Source of the DNA: Cyclobacteriaceae bacterium
GTDB lineage: Bacteria; Bacteroidota; Bacteroidia; Cytophagales; Cyclobacteriaceae
Direction: 5' to 3'
DNA length: 64,000 nt
Assembly (NCBI GenBank): GCA_013141055.1
Contig: JABFRS010000001.1
Coordinates: 620,001-684,000, forward strand
The notes beneath the pieces are model-generated. The model was not told where the DNA came from. It did no database searches and was given only the letters and a program-made list of their open reading frames with translations. This document shows, piece by piece, positions 6,810-15,723 of this stretch. Position 1 is the first letter of the stretch. Each line of letters opens with the position of its first letter. The translations under genes were made by a program, and so were the position numbers.

Positions 6810-9800
6810 ATGCACGAACGGCTAACCAAATTTTTGGGTGTTGAGCCGGAAGAGACGGGGCCCGTTTCCCTTCTTCTGGCAATCAGCTTTTTTATGGGCT
6901 TGTTTCTGGCTACCGTAGCCGTTGCTGCCCAGACGCTTTTCCTGAACACTCACGACGAAAAATCGCAACTTCCTGTCGCTCTTGTAATTGGCGGGGGGTT
7001 CGGATTCATCGCAACAGGACTTTTCAACCTTTTAATGGGTAGAATCGCCTTCCGTTCACTAGCTGTTTTCTTCCTTTTGTTGATTCTGGCCGGGACTGCC
7101 TTCATTGAGTTTGGAAAGCCTTATGTTGAGGACGTCAGCCAACTCTATTATATAGGATTCACACTTATTCTTCCCTTCACCTTCGTTAGCCAGCTTGTGT
7201 TCTGGGGGTCTTTCAACCGACTTTTCACTTTGCGGCAGCAAAAAAGAGTTATTGGAAGTGTGGACGTTGGAATGGACATTGCCCAAATCCTGGCCTTCTT
7301 TACGATCCCAATCATGCTGAATTTCGGCGTTGAGATCGATTCACTCTTCACCATTGGTCTTTTCAGTCTTGTAGGATACCTCATCCTTTTCATCATCCTC
7401 TCTAATAAATACCTACACAGATCCGCTACGGCTACAGCCAGTCCATCTTCCGCTGGGCTTCTGAACGAGAAAGATCATAAAAAGCTTACGATCGCGAAGT
7501 TTATCAGTTATCGGTACATTGTATTGCTTTCTATTTTCATCATTGTCTCATTCTCCGCCCTTCGATTCATTGACTACTCCTTCTATAACATCACTTCCAC
7601 ACAGTTCAAGCCTGAGCAGCTTCCGATCTTCCTGAGCTTATTTGAGGCAACGGTTGTGATCTTTGGTTTCTTGTTCGCAACGTTTGCAACGGATCGGATT
7701 CAGGAAGAATACGGACTACGGGTTTCTCTTATTATTAATCCTCTCCTGCTTCTCATCTTTACAACAGCAGCGTTGGCATTGGGATTCTTCTTTGGATATG
7801 ACCCCACGGTAAGCGGGTCATCTTCCGTCGTCTTCTTCTTTATTATGGTGGCGATGAGTAAGCTGTTTGTAAACTCACTCCGGGATGCACTGGACTCTCC
7901 TGTATTTAAGTTTTATTATGTGCCTATTGAGAAGTCAATCAAGCTTGATGCCCAAACAAAAATTGAGGGTATTGTCACTGCCTTTGCAACAATCATTGCA
8001 GGGGGATTGATCGTATTGATCAACTCGTTCAAGATATTCAACTTGTTATCTATTACCCTCTTTACGATTCCTCTTTTGGGAATCTGGTATTTCATTACCA
8101 ATAAGATGTATCACGGCTATCGGGAAACATTACAAAATTCCCTTCAGCGCAACCGGTCATCAGTAGAAGGACACGTTGTAAGAGAGTTTACTCTGAATAG
8201 CGTATTAGAGAAAGAAGTTAACAGCACTGCAGAAGAGAAAGTGATCTATGGCCTTAAGCTTATGGAGAAACTGGAGCCTGCATTGTTTGAGACGTCGATC
8301 ATGAAGCTTTCAGAAAGCAACCTGAAGAAGGTGAAGAAATTCGCACAGGAGAAAATTCATGAATTAGGAATTGACAATCAGCAGGGAGAAAATGAAATGC
8401 TCGGCCTGGCGAAACAGGCTGCTGGCGCTTCTGAAGACAGTGATCTTCTTTCTATCTCTTCTGATAAGCTGATGAAATTAGGTAAGTCCGTTCGTCAATC
8501 TGATCGATTACTTGCCGCCAAGCTGTTAAGAAAACTCATTAGTCAGAAATCAATCTTCATTCTTCTTGAGCTCTTGCGTGATGCGGATGGAAAAGTTCGT
8601 AATGAAGCAATCCTTACAGCAAGAAAAGTAAAGCGTCCTGAAACATGGCCGGTCATGATCGATTTGCTTTCATCACCTATGTATAGCAATCAGGTAACGG
8701 CAGCATTGAAAGAGGCGGGTACATCTGTACTTCAGGTATTGGATTCTGCTTTCTACAAGTCAGGACAATCTGATCAGGTAATGTTAAAGATCGTTCAGAT
8801 CATGGGCCACATCGGCGGAACGGAAGCGTGGCAGTTACTTTGGAAGAAATCTGATTACCCGGATAAGCGAATCGTTAAACAGATTTTTTATTCACTTCGA
8901 TTTACAAACTATAGCGCCAAGGGCCGTGAACGCCGTCAGGTAATGGAGTTGCTGGATACTGAGATTGGTAAGACACTTTGGAATCTTTGCTCCCAGGATG
9001 AACTTCCGGAAGATGAACACTTCCTTTTCCTCAAGGAAGCCCTGAGAGAAGAGTTGCGTGATAACTACGATCAAATCTCTTTATTGTTATCCATATTGTA
9101 TGATCCTCAATCCGTTCAACTGGTTCGTGAGAATGTTGAAACAGGAACTGCCGATGGTATCGCATATGCACTTGAGTTGATGGACTTGTTCGTCGATCAG
9201 GAAATGAAACCAAAGCTCTTCCCTCTTTTCGATGACATCGCTGTGAAGGAGAAAATGAATCGTCTCCAGATATATTTCCCTCGCGAAGAATACAATCCTG
9301 TACAGGTTGTTAATTATATCCTGAACCGGGATTTTAATCTTAACAATCGCTGGACAAAAATGTGTGCCGTTTATTCATCTGCATTTATTCCTGAGTTCCG
9401 TGTGAGCCGTGGATTGATCGGACAGATGTTCAATCCAGACAGACTTTTACAAGAGACTGCAGCCTGGGTAATTTACAATAAGGACAAGATTCAATATCAG
9501 ATCGTTGCAGATCGTCTGCCATTGCGTGACAAGAAGTTCCTCGATTCAGCAATTGAGAACAATCAGTTGCTGGAAGGTTTAGATGACGGATTCTATCTCG
9601 GAATTGAAATGGTAATGTTTATCAAAGCGTTGCCGGTCTTCAAAGGAATACAGGGATCAATCCTCAGCGATCTTGCTGATAAGATCATCCCGCTTGATCT
9701 TAAAGCACGCGACAAGATCATGTTCAATAATCCTGACGAAAACAGACCGATCCTTATTGTTGCGCATGGTGAAGTGAAGTTGAGAGAAGATGGAGTGGAA

Positions 9801-10016
9801 GTTGAAACATTAAAGAAGAATTCAGTTTTCGGAGATCTCTTTCAGGAAGGACCTTCTGTTAAAATAACAGAAGCTGAAGCAGTGGAGCGTTCCGTTGTCT
9901 TCAGAATCAATCTTGCAGATTTTTATTTTGTAATGGCTAAACATCATGAATTGGTTCAGGGACTTGTAAGAAACGTTTCGAAGAATACCCCTACTACTAA
10001 TACAATAGATCTTTAA
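6810..10016 (+). CDS. Nucleotide-transporter-like (MFS) membrane protein fused to HEAT repeats and a cNMP-binding-like domain
   Basis: A 1068-residue protein. Residues about 15-430 hold ten to twelve hydrophobic helices resembling the ATP/ADP (Npt) translocase branch of the MFS fold. A soluble segment, about 450-920, is alpha-helical with HEAT-like units (for example LLRDADGKVRNEAILTARKV and IMGHIGGTEAWQLLWKK). Residues about 940-1050 look like a cyclic-nucleotide-binding beta-barrel (ILIVAHGEVKLREDGVEVETL, then SVFGDLF). The Arg expected in the phosphate-binding cassette is not evident, so ligand binding is doubtful. Similar transporter-HEAT-CRP fusions are known in Bacteroidota, but their function is, as far as I know, unassigned. 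It is the first gene of a tight operon (24 bases to the TIR gene). I infer a membrane scaffold or sensor rather than a simple transporter. Confidence 0.8.
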   Translation: MHERLTKFLGVEPEETGPVSLLLAISFFMGLFLATVAVAAQTLFLNTHDEKSQLPVALVIGGGFGFIATGLFNLLMGRIAFRSLAVFFLLLILAGTAFIEFGKPYVEDVSQLYYIGFTLILPFTFVSQLVFWGSFNRLFTLRQQKRVIGSVDVGMDIAQILAFFTIPIMLNFGVEIDSLFTIGLFSLVGYLILFIILSNKYLHRSATATASPSSAGLLNEKDHKKLTIAKFISYRYIVLLSIFIIVSFSALRFIDYSFYNITSTQFKPEQLPIFLSLFEATVVIFGFLFATFATDRIQEEYGLRVSLIINPLLLLIFTTAALALGFFFGYDPTVSGSSSVVFFFIMVAMSKLFVNSLRDALDSPVFKFYYVPIEKSIKLDAQTKIEGIVTAFATIIAGGLIVLINSFKIFNLLSITLFTIPLLGIWYFITNKMYHGYRETLQNSLQRNRSSVEGHVVREFTLNSVLEKEVNSTAEEKVIYGLKLMEKLEPALFETSIMKLSESNLKKVKKFAQEKIHELGIDNQQGENEMLGLAKQAAGASEDSDLLSISSDKLMKLGKSVRQSDRLLAAKLLRKLISQKSIFILLELLRDADGKVRNEAILTARKVKRPETWPVMIDLLSSPMYSNQVTAALKEAGTSVLQVLDSAFYKSGQSDQVMLKIVQIMGHIGGTEAWQLLWKKSDYPDKRIVKQIFYSLRFTNYSAKGRERRQVMELLDTEIGKTLWNLCSQDELPEDEHFLFLKEALREELRDNYDQISLLLSILYDPQSVQLVRENVETGTADGIAYALELMDLFVDQEMKPKLFPLFDDIAVKEKMNRLQIYFPREEYNPVQVVNYILNRDFNLNNRWTKMCAVYSSAFIPEFRVSRGLIGQMFNPDRLLQETAAWVIYNKDKIQYQIVADRLPLRDKKFLDSAIENNQLLEGLDDGFYLGIEMVMFIKALPVFKGIQGSILSDLADKIIPLDLKARDKIMFNNPDENRPILIVAHGEVKLREDGVEVETLKKNSVFGDLFQEGPSVKITEAEAVERSVVFRINLADFYFVMAKHHELVQGLVRNVSKNTPTTNTIDL

Positions 10017-10040
10017 TTTTTTAATATAACAAACAGGAAT

Positions 10041-11468
10041 ATGGCTTACGACATTGATGTATTAATCACCTTTGCCGAAAAAGACAACGAGACGGGAAAG
10101 AAAAATGAAACAGGATGGATATCCCAGTTTAAAAAGTTTCTTGACCTCATGCTTTTTCAGGTATTGGGGGAAAAGACAAACATTGTAGTAAAGTCTGAAT
10201 ACGATGACTTCACAGCTTCCAATCTTAACAATGCGGCTGTTCTGGTTACTGTTCTTTCAAAAGAATTCGCACAGTCAGGACGTTGTCTCGATACGGTTGA
10301 ATCTTACTACAAGGCAACGGCTGATTCAAAGATCGGCCGTGTATTCAAAGTTTTGAAATCACCTCTGAGTTTACAGGAACAACCTCCACGGCTAAGAGAC
10401 CTTCTCACCTACGATATGTTTCAGCTTGATAATGAAACAGGTTTAATGAGAGAATACACTGACTTCTTTAGTCAGGAAGCAGAAAAACAATATTGGATGA
10501 AGATGGTGGATCTTGTGTATGACATTCACGAGACACTGATCATCCTGAAGGGTCAGGCAAAAACAGAAGTTAAAAATATCTTCAAGCGCAGAACGATCTT
10601 TCTGGCAGAAACAGGCCACGATCTTTCTATTCAACGCAATATTATTCGTCGCGAATTACAACGACACGGTTATGTAATCCTTCCAAGCCAGCTATTACCA
10701 GGCCGTGGAGAAGAACTTGAACGCGTTGTAAGAAAAGATCTTGAAGAGTCCAGTTTATCGATTCACCTGATCGGAAGTGCTTATGGGGAAATTCCTGAAG
10801 GATCAGATCGCTCAACAGTTGATATTCAGAATAAGCTTGCTGCAGAGCATACTGTTATTAAAAGATCACGCAAAGAAGAATTCTCCCGACTGATCTGGAT
10901 CGCTCCTAACCTCAGGAATGCGAGCGACAAACAAAAGATGTTCATTGATTCCCTTCGCCGAGACATTGAAGCTCAGGAAGGTGCAGAAATTCTTCAGAAT
11001 CCTCTTGAAGATTTTAAAAATATCATGCGTGAAGAACTGCTTTCATCACAAAACAAAACGGCAGATCATGTTACCTCTGGCAAAACTATTTATCTCGTTC
11101 ATGATAAGGTAGATCATCAGCAGGTTTTACCACTGGTGGATGTTATTCAAAAGTCAGGATTCAATGTTGTGTTCCCTGCATTTGAGGGTGACTTGATGGA
11201 AGTTCGCAAGAAGCACATTGAGAACTTACGCAATTTTGATGCAGCCATTATCTATAAAGGAAAAGTCAATGATCAGTGGGTTCGTATGAAAGTGCTTGAC
11301 TTGTTGAAAGCTCCTGGATTTGGTCGCAATAAACCAATCCGCGGTAAAGCGATTGTCAGTGAAGCCAGCCTTGAAAATTACAAGAATCAAAACGTCACTC
11401 TCATCAGTGGCGACAGCAATAAATCATCAGAGTCTTTGAAAATGTTTTTACAAGAATTTAAATCATAA
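10041..11468 (+). CDS. Protein with three TIR-like domains
   Basis: A 475-residue protein with no signal peptide or membrane segment, so probably cytoplasmic. Domain 1 (about 4-115) is the clearest TIR: YDIDVLITFAEKD opening strand and VLVTVLSKEFAQSGRC box. Domain 2 (about 183-335) is TIR/DUF4062-like (TIFLAETGHDL, HGYVILPSQLLPGRGEE, IHLIGSAYGEIPEGSDRS). Domain 3 (about 348-473) opens with KTIYLVHDK and carries NFDAAIIYKG and QWVRMKVLDLLKAPGFGR. The NADase glutamate expected three residues after the Cys of SxxC is Thr85 in domain 1 (Glu87 is close by), and the matching position in domain 3 is Lys417. All three may be non-catalytic adaptor domains. It lies between the HEAT/cNMP protein and the nSTAND NTPase, 5 bases from the latter. 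Confidence 0.82.
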   Translation: MAYDIDVLITFAEKDNETGKKNETGWISQFKKFLDLMLFQVLGEKTNIVVKSEYDDFTASNLNNAAVLVTVLSKEFAQSGRCLDTVESYYKATADSKIGRVFKVLKSPLSLQEQPPRLRDLLTYDMFQLDNETGLMREYTDFFSQEAEKQYWMKMVDLVYDIHETLIILKGQAKTEVKNIFKRRTIFLAETGHDLSIQRNIIRRELQRHGYVILPSQLLPGRGEELERVVRKDLEESSLSIHLIGSAYGEIPEGSDRSTVDIQNKLAAEHTVIKRSRKEEFSRLIWIAPNLRNASDKQKMFIDSLRRDIEAQEGAEILQNPLEDFKNIMREELLSSQNKTADHVTSGKTIYLVHDKVDHQQVLPLVDVIQKSGFNVVFPAFEGDLMEVRKKHIENLRNFDAAIIYKGKVNDQWVRMKVLDLLKAPGFGRNKPIRGKAIVSEASLENYKNQNVTLISGDSNKSSESLKMFLQEFKS

Positions 11469-11473
11469 GTTGT

Positions 11474-14400
11474 ATGAGCCAATCAGTAGAAGAACTACCA
11501 GGCGCACCTCTGCAGGTCAGTGTCGACAATCCATTCCCCGGGTTACGGCCGTTTAAGATTGAAGAAAGTCACCTTTTCTTTGGTCGTGAAGGACAAAGCG
11601 ATGAGGTACTCCTCAAGCTTTCCAAAAGCCGGTTTGTGGGTGTTATCGGACCGTCTGGAAGCGGTAAATCCTCTTTCATTTATTGCGGGGTGCTGCCGAT
11701 TCTTTACGGTGGGTTCCTCACAGATACCAGTCCAAACTGGGAGGTAATCGTTACCCGACCGGGAGCTAATCCGATCGACAACATGGCAGAGTCATTGCTT
11801 GGCTCAACCAAAGAATACAACCTCGCTGATCCTGAAGACAAGAAGATCAAGCGCACGATCGTTTCTACTTTGTTGCGAAGCAGCTCGCTCGGATTGGTAG
11901 AAGCCATTCAACAATCAAGAAGATCAGCAGATGTAAACTATCTGATCCTGGTCGATCAGTTTGAGGAATTATTCCGTTTCAAAGACAGCACTGATCCCAA
12001 CTCTATTAATGAAACGTTGAGTTTCGTTAACCTGTTGATGGAAGCTGTTAACTACGAAGACTCCCCTATTTACGTAGCCATTACCATGAGATCCGATTTT
12101 ATCGGAGACTGTGCACAATTCCCAGAACTAACAAGAAAAATCAACGATAGTCACTACTTGATTCCTCAAATGACCCGCGATCAGAAACGTCGCGCCATTG
12201 ATGGACCAGTAGCAGTAGGTGGAGCAAACATTGCCCCACGATTGACACAACAGTTACTTAATGATCTTGGTGATAACCCGGATCAATTGCCAATTCTGCA
12301 GCACGCTTTGATGCGTACCTGGAGTTATTGGACAAGGTTTAAAGATTATGATGGTGAGCCACTCGACTTAAAGCACTATGAAGCGATTGGTACCATGCGC
12401 GAGGCGTTGTCAATGCACGCCAATGAAGCGTACGATGAGTTGGATGAAGAGCAACAACGTATTTGCGAAATCATGTTTAAGGCCATCACAGAAAAACGTG
12501 GTGAGAACTTTGGCATTCGTCGTCCAACACGATTGAATGAAATTGCTGCGATTGCTGATGTATCTGAAAATGATGTAGCAGCAGTCATTGATAAGTTCCG
12601 CGCACCTGGACGTTCATTGGTAACTCCTGCTTATGGAGTAGTACTCGGCTCCAAGTCAATGGTAGATATCTCTCACGAAAGTTTGATGCGTATCTGGGTT
12701 CGACTTAAGAACTGGGTGGATGATGAAGCGGATGCCGTTCAGATGTATTTACGTCTGGCAGAAGCCGCCACTCAATACCAGGTAGGCAAGGCAGGTTTAT
12801 GGAGACCACCTGATTTACAACTTGCTCTTAACTGGCAGGCGAAGCACCGTCCTACCCTTGTGTGGGGACAACGCTACAATCCTGCATTCGAAAGAACCAT
12901 GATTTTCCTGGAGTATTCCAAGAAGGAATGGGAGACAGAGCAACGTATTAAAGAACTTGAACAGAAACGACGCCTTCAACGCGCACGTACGACTGCTACC
13001 GTATTTGGTGTGCTAGCCGTAATTGCGTTGATCGCATTGGTATATGCGTTCGTTCAGCAGTCAGTTGCTGAAGCGAATGCTGTTGAAGCGAAGCGACAGG
13101 AAGCATTAGCAAAGAAACAGGAGGCACTGGCTACCGAGAATGCAAAAGAAGCAACCCGTCAGGCAGAGATTGCCAAGCAGGAAGCGGAAAATGCACGTAT
13201 CGCGAATGCTGCTGCACAGGTTGCAAGAGCTGATGCCGAAGAAAAACGTAAGCAGGCTGAGGAGAATCTAATCCGTGCTACGAAAGCGGAAGCAGAAGCA
13301 AAGGCAAGTGCTGCGATCGCCGTTCAAAAGCAGAAGGAAGCTGAGGTTGCTCAGGCCGCTGCTGAACGAGCGGAGGCTCGTGCAAATCGAATGCGTTATA
13401 TCGCCCAGGCAAAAGCCATGTCGGTTAAATCAAAAGAACTTGATAGTGACCCTGAACTGGAAGCTCTCGTAGCACAACAGGCTCACAAGTTCAATGATAA
13501 ATATCAGGGAAATCCCTATGATAACGATGTATACAACGGTTTATACAAAGCACTTGATAATCCTAAGTTCAATGACCCATTGACAAGAAATCTTGCAGGT
13601 CATAAGAAAGGTGCTGCCCGTGCGCTGGTTACCCGAGTGCAGTCGAAGGAGATTTATTCCGGAGGTAGTGACGGACGGATTTTGAGATGGACTCATACTG
13701 CCGGCTTCTGGACTGCCGATACTGTTATGGTTGGAAGAACAGACTATCAGGTATACGCTCTGGATCTAAGTCCGGATGGAAACACCCTTGTAGCCGGAGG
13801 AGCAACGACGGGAGATCTTACCAAGAATTATATCGAAGTCTACGATCTGAAAAATAAAGGAACAGCACCTAAGAAAGTGATGGGCTTTTCCGGTGTAGAG
13901 ACATTGATCTACTCAGCGAAAGAGAACGGTGTCTATGTTCGTGATCAGGCAGGCATGAGTATTAAATTTACAGATTTCAATACTGTTCGTGAAGTAATCA
14001 AACCTAAAGAAAAGATCCACAGCATTGCGATGAGCAATGATGGAAAAAGGATCGCTGGAGCTGGTGCGACTGGAACACTGTATATCTGGGACGTGACAAA
14101 CAATTATGCTGAGAAGATTGCATTTAAGAATGCATCTGACATTACTGCTATTGCTTTTGCACCTGACAATCGTCGTATTGTTTTTGGTGATGAGGAAGGT
14201 CAGGTACGTGTTATCTATGAAGATGCGACGTTACCAGCGCGTGTTCTTACAGGTCATGAAGCCCACATTGAGCAAATCGTCTTTAACAATGCTGGCAATT
14301 TCCTTGCAACCACAAGCCGCGATCACTCTGTTCGTATGTGGAACTGGAATAAGCTTTCTGATAACCCGATTGTGATGAAGGATGAGGGTCAGGATTATTG

Positions 14401-14635
14401 GGTATGGAGCGCAACCTTTACTCCGGATGATGAGCAACTGATGATCGGCGTTCATAACAACTCGGAAAAATCAAGTGAAACAATTCACGTATGGCCAACC
14501 AAGATTGAAACCATGGCGAATTCACTTTGCGGTTATGTCGGTAGAAACATGACAAGAGAAGAATGGAATAATAATGTTGGAGAAGATCTAACGTACGAAA
14601 GAACGTGTGACAATTATCCGGCAAACAATAAGTAG
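11474..14635 (+). CDS. nSTAND1-type NTPase with transmembrane helix, coiled coil and WD40 propeller
   Basis: A 1053-residue signal-transducing ATPase. The nSTAND entry motif NPFPGLRPF...LFFGRE (19-39) is followed by Walker A GPSGSGKSS (59-67) and Walker B LILVDQFEE (157-165). TMRSDF (204-209) is the sensor strand. The winged-helix end is DISHESLMRIW (398-408). One transmembrane helix lies at about 506-527, then an Ala/Glu/Lys-rich coiled coil to about 650. WD40-like blades run from about 705 to 1015 (for example IYSGGSDGRILRW, LTGHEAHIEQIVF, LATTSRDHSVRMWNW). STAND proteins act as ligand-triggered oligomerising switches. The single helix would place the propeller outside the inner membrane, an unusual and useful clue. 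Neighbours on both sides are 5 bases away. Confidence 0.9.
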   Translation: MSQSVEELPGAPLQVSVDNPFPGLRPFKIEESHLFFGREGQSDEVLLKLSKSRFVGVIGPSGSGKSSFIYCGVLPILYGGFLTDTSPNWEVIVTRPGANPIDNMAESLLGSTKEYNLADPEDKKIKRTIVSTLLRSSSLGLVEAIQQSRRSADVNYLILVDQFEELFRFKDSTDPNSINETLSFVNLLMEAVNYEDSPIYVAITMRSDFIGDCAQFPELTRKINDSHYLIPQMTRDQKRRAIDGPVAVGGANIAPRLTQQLLNDLGDNPDQLPILQHALMRTWSYWTRFKDYDGEPLDLKHYEAIGTMREALSMHANEAYDELDEEQQRICEIMFKAITEKRGENFGIRRPTRLNEIAAIADVSENDVAAVIDKFRAPGRSLVTPAYGVVLGSKSMVDISHESLMRIWVRLKNWVDDEADAVQMYLRLAEAATQYQVGKAGLWRPPDLQLALNWQAKHRPTLVWGQRYNPAFERTMIFLEYSKKEWETEQRIKELEQKRRLQRARTTATVFGVLAVIALIALVYAFVQQSVAEANAVEAKRQEALAKKQEALATENAKEATRQAEIAKQEAENARIANAAAQVARADAEEKRKQAEENLIRATKAEAEAKASAAIAVQKQKEAEVAQAAAERAEARANRMRYIAQAKAMSVKSKELDSDPELEALVAQQAHKFNDKYQGNPYDNDVYNGLYKALDNPKFNDPLTRNLAGHKKGAARALVTRVQSKEIYSGGSDGRILRWTHTAGFWTADTVMVGRTDYQVYALDLSPDGNTLVAGGATTGDLTKNYIEVYDLKNKGTAPKKVMGFSGVETLIYSAKENGVYVRDQAGMSIKFTDFNTVREVIKPKEKIHSIAMSNDGKRIAGAGATGTLYIWDVTNNYAEKIAFKNASDITAIAFAPDNRRIVFGDEEGQVRVIYEDATLPARVLTGHEAHIEQIVFNNAGNFLATTSRDHSVRMWNWNKLSDNPIVMKDEGQDYWVWSATFTPDDEQLMIGVHNNSEKSSETIHVWPTKIETMANSLCGYVGRNMTREEWNNNVGEDLTYERTCDNYPANNK

Positions 14636-14640
14636 TGACT

Positions 14641-15717
14641 ATGAAGAAACTTTACCTTTTATTTCTTGTTTTAGGAGCAGCATACACAAATGTTCTCGCA
14701 CAGAACATTAACTGTAGTCAGGTATTACGCCTGGCGCGCTCACAATATGAACAGGGAAGATTGCATGAAATGCCAGCTTTGATGGAAGGCTGTTTGAATG
14801 ATAAGTCAGGCAAAGGGTTTACAAAAGAAGAAAGAAGGGAAGCCTATCGCCTTCTTACCCTCGCCTACATATATCTGGAAGAGCCGGAGAAAGCAGATGA
14901 GTCGATGCTGGCATTGCTTAACACCGATCACTTCTTTCAAATCAACAACTCATTGGATCCTGCAGAGTTCATTGCATTGTACAATAAGTTTCGTCACGAT
15001 CCAGTATATTGGCTTAGCCTGAAGTTTGGTGTAAATGTTACTCAGCCATCAGTTTCCGGTAATTACTATGTTGGAAGTCACGCTGCGAACGCTGGCAAAT
15101 ACGCACTTAGTCCGAACATTCAGCTGGCACTTGCATTCGAAAAAGACATTCTGAATAAATGGCTTCCGAATAAGTTGTCAGTTGCTCCAGAAGTAGGGTA
15201 TGTTGCCAGAAGCTTTGGATACAGCAATCCCAATCTTGCGTTATCAGATGAAACCTCCTCTCCCATCAGCAGTCAGACCTTTGAGTTTAGTCAAAGCTGG
15301 ATTGATCTCAATGTAATGGTGAATTATAAGTTGAGAAATACTCAGAATTATAAATCATACATCGGAATCGGGCCTGGCGTAAGCTACCTGTTGTCATCAA
15401 CGGTTCAGGCAAGCACGGTATTGGGAAATGGATTTACTGTAACGGGGGGAAGTGTCATTGATAAGACATCCTACAAGCAACTGGTATATTCCATCAATGC
15501 TGCAATCGGAGCAAAATTAAAATTTGGAGATGTTTATGTGTTGGGAGAAGTGCGATATCAGTATGGATTGAACAACATAGTAGATCCTGCACATCGGACC
15601 AATCAGGAAATTGCCTTTGATTATCAGGGTCAGTACAACGATACAAGACTTAGCAATCTGAGCATAAGTATTGGTGTAGCCTATCCTTACTTCAAACCGA
15701 AAAAACTTATTAAGTAG
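14641..15717 (+). CDS. Outer-membrane beta-barrel protein with N-terminal helical (TPR-like) domain
   Basis: 358 residues. The frame is open from a GTG at 14635 that overlaps the nSTAND stop, but the ATG at 14641 gives a clean signal peptide, KKLYLLFLVLGAAYTNVLAQ, ending in an Ala-x-Ala type site. Residues about 25-125 are helical with a TPR-like pair (EERREAYRLLTLAYIYLEEPEKADESMLALL). The remainder alternates amphipathic strands as in the PorT/OMP_b-brl barrels of Bacteroidota (WIDLNVMVNYKLRN, YKSYIGIGPGVSYLL, VYVLGEVRYQYGLNN, LSNLSISIGVAYPYF). It is predicted to sit in the outer membrane, with the helical domain in the periplasm, where it could meet the propeller of the upstream nSTAND protein. 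That contact is inferred from gene order and topology only. Confidence 0.78.
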   Translation: MKKLYLLFLVLGAAYTNVLAQNINCSQVLRLARSQYEQGRLHEMPALMEGCLNDKSGKGFTKEERREAYRLLTLAYIYLEEPEKADESMLALLNTDHFFQINNSLDPAEFIALYNKFRHDPVYWLSLKFGVNVTQPSVSGNYYVGSHAANAGKYALSPNIQLALAFEKDILNKWLPNKLSVAPEVGYVARSFGYSNPNLALSDETSSPISSQTFEFSQSWIDLNVMVNYKLRNTQNYKSYIGIGPGVSYLLSSTVQASTVLGNGFTVTGGSVIDKTSYKQLVYSINAAIGAKLKFGDVYVLGEVRYQYGLNNIVDPAHRTNQEIAFDYQGQYNDTRLSNLSISIGVAYPYFKPKKLIK

Positions 15718-15723
15718 TTGAAA

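Noticed and set aside
10041-11468. Active TIR NADase defence effector
   Set aside because: The glutamate expected in the active site is not where it should be in domains 1 and 3. I keep the protein as TIR-like but do not claim enzyme activity.
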